A stretch of DNA of 44,321 nt from contig DCUQ01000033.1 in the NCBI GenBank assembly GCA_002327865.1, positions 875 to 45,195 on the forward strand. Direction: 5' to 3'. Shown here piece after piece: positions 41,501 to 44,321 of the stretch. Within the stretch, counting starts at the first letter, position 1; each line of letters starts with the position of its first letter. The notes under the pieces are model-generated. The model did not search any database. It saw only the letters and a list, made by a program, of their open reading frames with translations, and was not told the origin of the DNA. The stretch comes from Syntrophaceae bacterium UBA2210 (GTDB lineage Bacteria; Desulfobacterota; Syntrophia; Syntrophales; UBA2210). A program made the translations under genes and the position numbers.

Positions 41501-42850
41501 GGCGAAACCGAAGCCTCCCATATGGGAGCAGAGAGCGCAAAGGGCTGTGCGCATCCCGGCATATACCTCCGAGCGGGACGCCAGCCGTGGATTATCGTGT
41601 GTTTCGGCAAAATTGATCATAATCCCGTCACTAAAGGAAATCTCAGCGGCTCTGGGAATATAATTCTCGATCTGGTTACGGTCATAGTTCTGGAACAGTT
41701 CCGAGTAAGCCCAGTTGAAGTTGGCATTGTTCAGTATGTCACGCGTGACGGAGATCTTTCCTCCAAGCCCTTCAAGCAAAAAAACTGTATCTGGATACTG
41801 ATCGCGGACAACGGCGACAATATATTGCCAGGCGGCAACCGGTATCATATATCCCGCATCGCATCGGAATCCATCCACCCCTCTCCGGCACCAGGTGAGA
41901 AAAATATCCGCCATGTATCGCCACAGATCTTTATGGGTATAATCAAGCACCGTGAGGTCTTCCCACAAAACACCCCATGCTCCCGGAACTTTTATTTGAC
42001 CGTCGCTGCTCCTTACAAGCCATTCCGGATGAGTCTCGTGAAGACTGGCGGCCCATCCCGTATGGTTGATGGCTATATCTATAATTATCTTTGCTTTACG
42101 CTCGTGAATTGCGTCGACAAGTTCGATGAATTGTTCAAGGGGGGTAACCCGTGAATCGAATTCCGCCAGGGCCGGATCGACAGCGGTAAAACTGAGTGCA
42201 GCATAAGGACTCCCGAATCTTCCCATACGAGGGTATGTGGTCGGCGTAGGATGGATGGGGAGCAGCTGAAGTATTCGGCACCCCAGTTCCCCCACAATAA
42301 AATCTAGCTCACAAATCAGGTCGCGAAAGGTTCCGGACGGAGGAATCACCGCGTAACCGGCCTCGTCAAGGATTTTGATACCATCCTCCGCCACTTGATC
42401 GAGGCTGACCACGCCTCTCTTGTTCGGGCCGAATTGCCGCACAAACGCGTTATAAATTATATTAGAGCAACAGGTATCCGACGGTTCCACGTTAATAATG
42501 GTATTCGATCCGCCCGGCCATGACGGACCAGACGCTCCTTCTTTCAGAAAAAAACCCTTGGCTTGAAAATGTCCGACTTCACAAAGGGGAATAGTGATCT
42601 GAAAGCGCCGGTCATCGATTTGTTTCATCGGGATATCGAACCAGTCTCTCCCCAGTGCGGGATCGTTATAATCTACCTTCCGTATGATCTCGCTTCTTGT
42701 GATAGAAGCTTGTCCGATGTTGGTACGAAGCCACGCGCATCCTTTTTCGGCATGCATGAGAGAAAGAGTAAACTTCAGGGTATCACCCCGGAACATGAGC
42801 ATGTGCTTTCCGGGTGGCGGATCCTGTATTATCCAGTCGGAGCTGTTCAT
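38546..42850 (-). CDS. Two-domain glycogen debranching protein: GH13 amylase domain fused to GH133 amylo-alpha-1,6-glucosidase
   Basis: The 1434-residue protein has an N-terminal beta-domain and then a GH13 barrel (about residues 130-520) with all three catalytic residues: Asp331 (GFRCDAGY), Glu360 (FLLEGLGG) and Asp419 (ETHDN). A middle region (about residues 600-1000) has no family I recognise. The C-terminal GDE_C/GH133 (alpha/alpha)6 domain (about residues 1040-1434) includes GYPWFLDWGRDS at 1061 and PIEIQALWY. This parallels the eukaryotic debranching enzyme, where one domain moves short glucan chains and the other removes the branch glucose. It heads the leftward glycogen unit, divergent from glk. 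No strong ribosome-binding site precedes the chosen ATG. Confidence 0.9.
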   Translation of the reverse strand: MNSSDWIIQDPPPGKHMLMFRGDTLKFTLSLMHAEKGCAWLRTNIGQASITRSEIIRKVDYNDPALGRDWFDIPMKQIDDRRFQITIPLCEVGHFQAKGFFLKEGASGPSWPGGSNTIINVEPSDTCCSNIIYNAFVRQFGPNKRGVVSLDQVAEDGIKILDEAGYAVIPPSGTFRDLICELDFIVGELGCRILQLLPIHPTPTTYPRMGRFGSPYAALSFTAVDPALAEFDSRVTPLEQFIELVDAIHERKAKIIIDIAINHTGWAASLHETHPEWLVRSSDGQIKVPGAWGVLWEDLTVLDYTHKDLWRYMADIFLTWCRRGVDGFRCDAGYMIPVAAWQYIVAVVRDQYPDTVFLLEGLGGKISVTRDILNNANFNWAYSELFQNYDRNQIENYIPRAAEISFSDGIMINFAETHDNPRLASRSEVYAGMRTALCALCSHMGGFGFANGVEWYATEKINVHESPSLNWGAQSNQTSHIRRINILLKIHPAFHDKTDLALIQQGEGNNIVLLRHHRPTGKRLLVVANLDDKKETSASWDPQRAGIDGTAFVDLLSGGDVKVDVSGGQHACPLDPGQVLCLTVDKDDIDLAGNAGGLDSALPERIEKQHMRAKALDVFRFYRGVGDLGDFDPDQAAGHLAEDPVEYCRSLNPFSSESRVIAWQWPCDQRRNVMVPPDHFLIVRSNLSFRAQISDKKKTVIMEESLCCNDGSFFALFSPLPIPAVHSSYTLKLSVYTPGRCEHVKAPLLFLSRAEDAAVQRIFTRSATSGDPLLLLGSNGRGGMLRASTAWGELASRYDAILAGNPSPVYPEDRRVMFTRCRAWLVFQDYSQEICEDCLDSFCFEYDSCGFWQYHVPTGQGGHVLLHISICMVPGRNTVRMVFSRRTSLRENGWLADHEEVRLILRPDIEDRSFHETTKAYTGPEHNWPNYVVAHPQRFIFAPEASNTLHVRISRGNFVWEPEWHYMVRRPLDAERGFDPDSDLFSPGYFSVTLKGGEEVELTAEIADAEDEDITDNMPVVAQEAVDVFEKNGSWKLDEALKGAVDHYVVKRGDLKTVIAGYPWFLDWGRDSLIFARGLIKTGRMEDVRAILKQFGRFERNGTIPNMIRGDDTTNRDSSDAPLWFVVACSDLVRAEGNRTFLDDKCGGRTIRQVLFSIGHSFIEGTFNGIRMDTESGLIFSPAHFTWMDTNYPAGTPREGYPIEIQALWYAALSFLASIGPGENKRDWEEISLQVQSSILKFFVLEEEGYLSDCLHARPGTPASRAEKDDALRPNQLFALTLGAVTDSDISRRIVKACETLLVPGAVRSLADKAVRRALPAVCRQKVINDPCNPYQGRYEGDEDSRRKPAYHNGTAWTWLFPAFCEAWVRAYGIEGRETALAWLASSTFLINKGCAGHVPEILDGDFPHRQRGCDAQAWGASELLRVFCELTGT

Positions 42851-42970
42851 GGTACCGGTCCCGTACCTTTCGATCTCTATCGAGGTGCTTTAGTTCGAAC
42901 AGTGTCAAGTCTTAACGTTTTTACAAAATGTTACAGCCTATTTCAATAAAATCCGGTGAAAATTGAATCT

Positions 42971-42990
42971 CCCCTCAGCAAGTTGCGGGG
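42971..42990. repeat. Palindromic core unit (CCCC...GCAAG...GGGG)
   Basis: The unit has CCCC and GGGG ends around a central GCAAG, followed by AATCTC. A second unit of the same plan is at 43037-43056 within the left repeat arm, and its complement is at 44257-44276 in the right arm. The set resembles a REP-like dispersed palindrome. Confidence 0.6.
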
Positions 42991-42991
42991 A

Positions 42992-43077
42992 ATCTCCGAC
43001 TGTTAAGGATTTTTTCATTTTTTATTCGCTCGCTAACCCCGCCGCAAGCAACGGGGAATGCGCTCGCTTTTCAGTTC
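42992..43077 (+). repeat. Left arm of an 86-bp inverted repeat flanking glk
   Basis: The 86 bases match the reverse complement of 44236-44321 with three mismatches (43010, 43051 and 43069). The arm contains a T-rich tract, CGCTCGCTAACCCCGCC and a hairpin core. Similarity stops at 43078 on the inner side. The outer limit cannot be set because the right arm runs to the end of the window. Confidence 0.95.
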
Positions 43078-43181
43078 AAATTATTAACAAAAAGTATAGA
43101 AAAACGGACGGTATGCGTCAAGGAAAAACAAGGTCTCGTATGCTTACCGGAAAATTTAACACGCGAAAAAAGGAAAAATAA

Positions 43182-43210
43182 TTGTCAAGCGAGCCAAGAA
43201 CTGTTTTAAT
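43182..43210 (+). promoter_or_regulatory. Sigma-70 promoter of glk
   Basis: TTGTCA and TTTAAT, each one base off consensus, are separated by 17 bases. The predicted start is about 45 bases before the glk ATG. The promoter lies inside the segment bounded by the inverted repeats, so an inversion would carry it along with the gene. The rest of 42851-43260 holds only the repeat arm and no gene. Confidence 0.6.
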
Positions 43211-43260
43211 GCACATTAAAATTATTACCCTGTTACAGCAGAAATTTTCCGGACAAAGCC

Positions 43261-44280
43261 ATGATACTTGTAGGTGACATAGGAGGGACAAAAACAGCGT
43301 TAGCTGTGATTTCAAGAGAATCGGGTCCGCGCCGCTTCCTGGCGGAGGGTGTTTTCTCCAACGCAGAATTCCCCTCTCTGGAGGTTATAACCAGAGAATT
43401 TCTGAAACGTCTGGATCTCACCATAGACGGAGCGGTTCTCGGGGTTGCCGGACCGGTAATAAACGGCCGTGCAAAATTGACAAATGTACCGTGGATTCTG
43501 GACAGTAAAATATTTCAAAATACATTCAACTTTTCCCACGTTCATCTCATGAACGATCTTGAGCTGATCGCTCATGCAGTCCCCACGCTGGAACGCTCCG
43601 AACTGTTCACATTAAACGAAGGAACATCCTCAATGAAAGGTAATATGGCTGTCGTTGCTCCCGGCACGGGGCTGGGGGAGGCTTTCATCACCTGGGACGG
43701 TAAATGCTGCCGGGTTCACCCGTCGGAGGGCGGGCACACAGATTTCGCGCCGAAGAACCGTTTAGAGGCGGATCTGCTGAATTACCTGCGCGGAAAGTTC
43801 GATCACGTCAGTTATGAAAGGGTTTGTTCAGGTCCGGGCATTTCAAACATATACGCTTATTTGAGACAGGAAGACCACAAAAGTAACTCCACCGACCTGA
43901 AGGGACAGTCGGAGGAAATAGATGATCTCACCCCGGCCATTATCAATGCCGCTCTCGACGAAAAAAAACCGTGCAAAATATGCGCCAGAACTCTTGAAGA
44001 ATTTATTTCCATCCTGGGAGCCAAGGCGGGTAATCTGGCGCTTACCGTTTTAGCAACGAACGGAGTTTATCTCAGCGGAGGTATTATTCCCCGCATGCTT
44101 CCGTTGTTCAAAAAAGACCTTTTCATGAAATCATTCTGCGACAAGGGCCGGTACTCTGATTTTATGAAGAACATCCCTGTACACATCATTTTGAATACGA
44201 AAGTCGCCCTCACGGGAGCAGCCTGCAAGGCGCTGGAACTGAACAGCGAGCGCATTCCCCGCTGCTTGCGGCGGGGTTAG
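43261..44280 (+). CDS. glk: Glucokinase (Glk family) with a repeat-encoded C-terminus
   Basis: The 339-residue kinase phosphorylates glucose at C6, channelling free glucose from debranching into glycolysis. The phosphate-binding loop is GDIGGTKT (residues 5-12), the catalytic Asp is in LMNDLELIAHA (Asp99), the ATP site includes APGTGLGEA, and the sugar site includes HPSEGGHTDFAP (Glu156, His159). The family's normal end is near VALTGAACKAL; the last 14 residues (ELNSERIPRCLRRG) and the stop are read from the right arm of the inverted repeat, so the original terminus appears to have been replaced. No strong ribosome-binding site is visible. The gene is divergent from the glycogen operon. Confidence 0.93.
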   Translation: MILVGDIGGTKTALAVISRESGPRRFLAEGVFSNAEFPSLEVITREFLKRLDLTIDGAVLGVAGPVINGRAKLTNVPWILDSKIFQNTFNFSHVHLMNDLELIAHAVPTLERSELFTLNEGTSSMKGNMAVVAPGTGLGEAFITWDGKCCRVHPSEGGHTDFAPKNRLEADLLNYLRGKFDHVSYERVCSGPGISNIYAYLRQEDHKSNSTDLKGQSEEIDDLTPAIINAALDEKKPCKICARTLEEFISILGAKAGNLALTVLATNGVYLSGGIIPRMLPLFKKDLFMKSFCDKGRYSDFMKNIPVHIILNTKVALTGAACKALELNSERIPRCLRRG

Positions 44281-44321
44281 CGAGCGAATAAAAAATGAAA
44301 AATTCCTTAACAGTCGGAGAT
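44236..44321 (-). repeat. Right arm of the inverted repeat flanking glk
   Basis: This is the reverse complement of 42992-43077 (83 of 86 bases). It starts inside the glk coding region, supplies the last codons and stop, and reaches the last base of the window, so it may continue. A CCCCGCTGC-TT-GCGGCGGGG hairpin lies at 44257-44276. Confidence 0.95.

Overview
The window comes from a Gram-negative, LPS-making bacterium, most likely a member of the Desulfobacterota (the former Deltaproteobacteria). The main reason is the long leftward block xerD, TPR gene, kdsA, kdsC, lptC, lptA, lptB, rpoN, hpf, ptsN, hprK, rapZ, whose order is typical of that group. A sigma-54 activator, a PQIN/GYVVW beta-propeller protein with a remnant CFI-box tail, and an alkyl-DHAP-synthase-like flavoprotein fit the same picture. 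The lineage is an inference from gene content; no rRNA or tRNA gene was seen.

Region 1 (1-3100) holds the tail of a LivF-type ATPase, a Yip1-like membrane protein, a metal-dependent amidohydrolase and two small membrane proteins. Region 2 (3100-7240, leftward) holds a slipin, a long NfeD membrane protease, a type-4 uracil-DNA glycosylase and CoaBC. Region 3 (7300-8724) is an M23 peptidase gene that converges on the next block.

Region 4 (8746-19460, leftward) is the envelope and sigma-54 block. It makes and activates KDO precursors (KdsA, KdsC), supplies parts of the LPS bridge (LptC, LptA, LptB), and encodes sigma-54, ribosome hibernation factor, PtsN, an unusually short HprK and RapZ. Several starts overlap the preceding stop, which points to translational coupling.

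Region 5 (19461-25007) is the accessory part. It contains a possible decayed gene, a shrunken secreted repeat protein, a UPF0316 membrane protein, two paralogous small acidic proteins, and a sigma-54 activator whose receiver domain lacks key residues. One of the small-protein genes is preceded by a good sigma-54 promoter match and, about 140 bp further up, a dyad. This is the best candidate here for an undescribed regulatory unit.

Region 6 (25215-29632) is a ferric-iron-family ABC importer operon (binding protein, fused permease, ATPase) behind a sigma-70 promoter and a roughly 185-nt leader with alternative pairings. Its substrate cannot be told from sequence.

Region 7 (29853-44321) is a glycogen block. 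Leftward are a giant two-domain debranching enzyme, a small CBM48 protein, glycogen phosphorylase, glycogen synthase and branching enzyme, with an AGPS-like gene downstream. A divergent glucokinase gene lies between two 86-bp inverted repeats (83 of 86 bases identical), and one arm encodes the last 14 residues of glucokinase. No ADP-glucose pyrophosphorylase gene is in the window, so the sugar-nucleotide source for glycogen synthesis must lie elsewhere.
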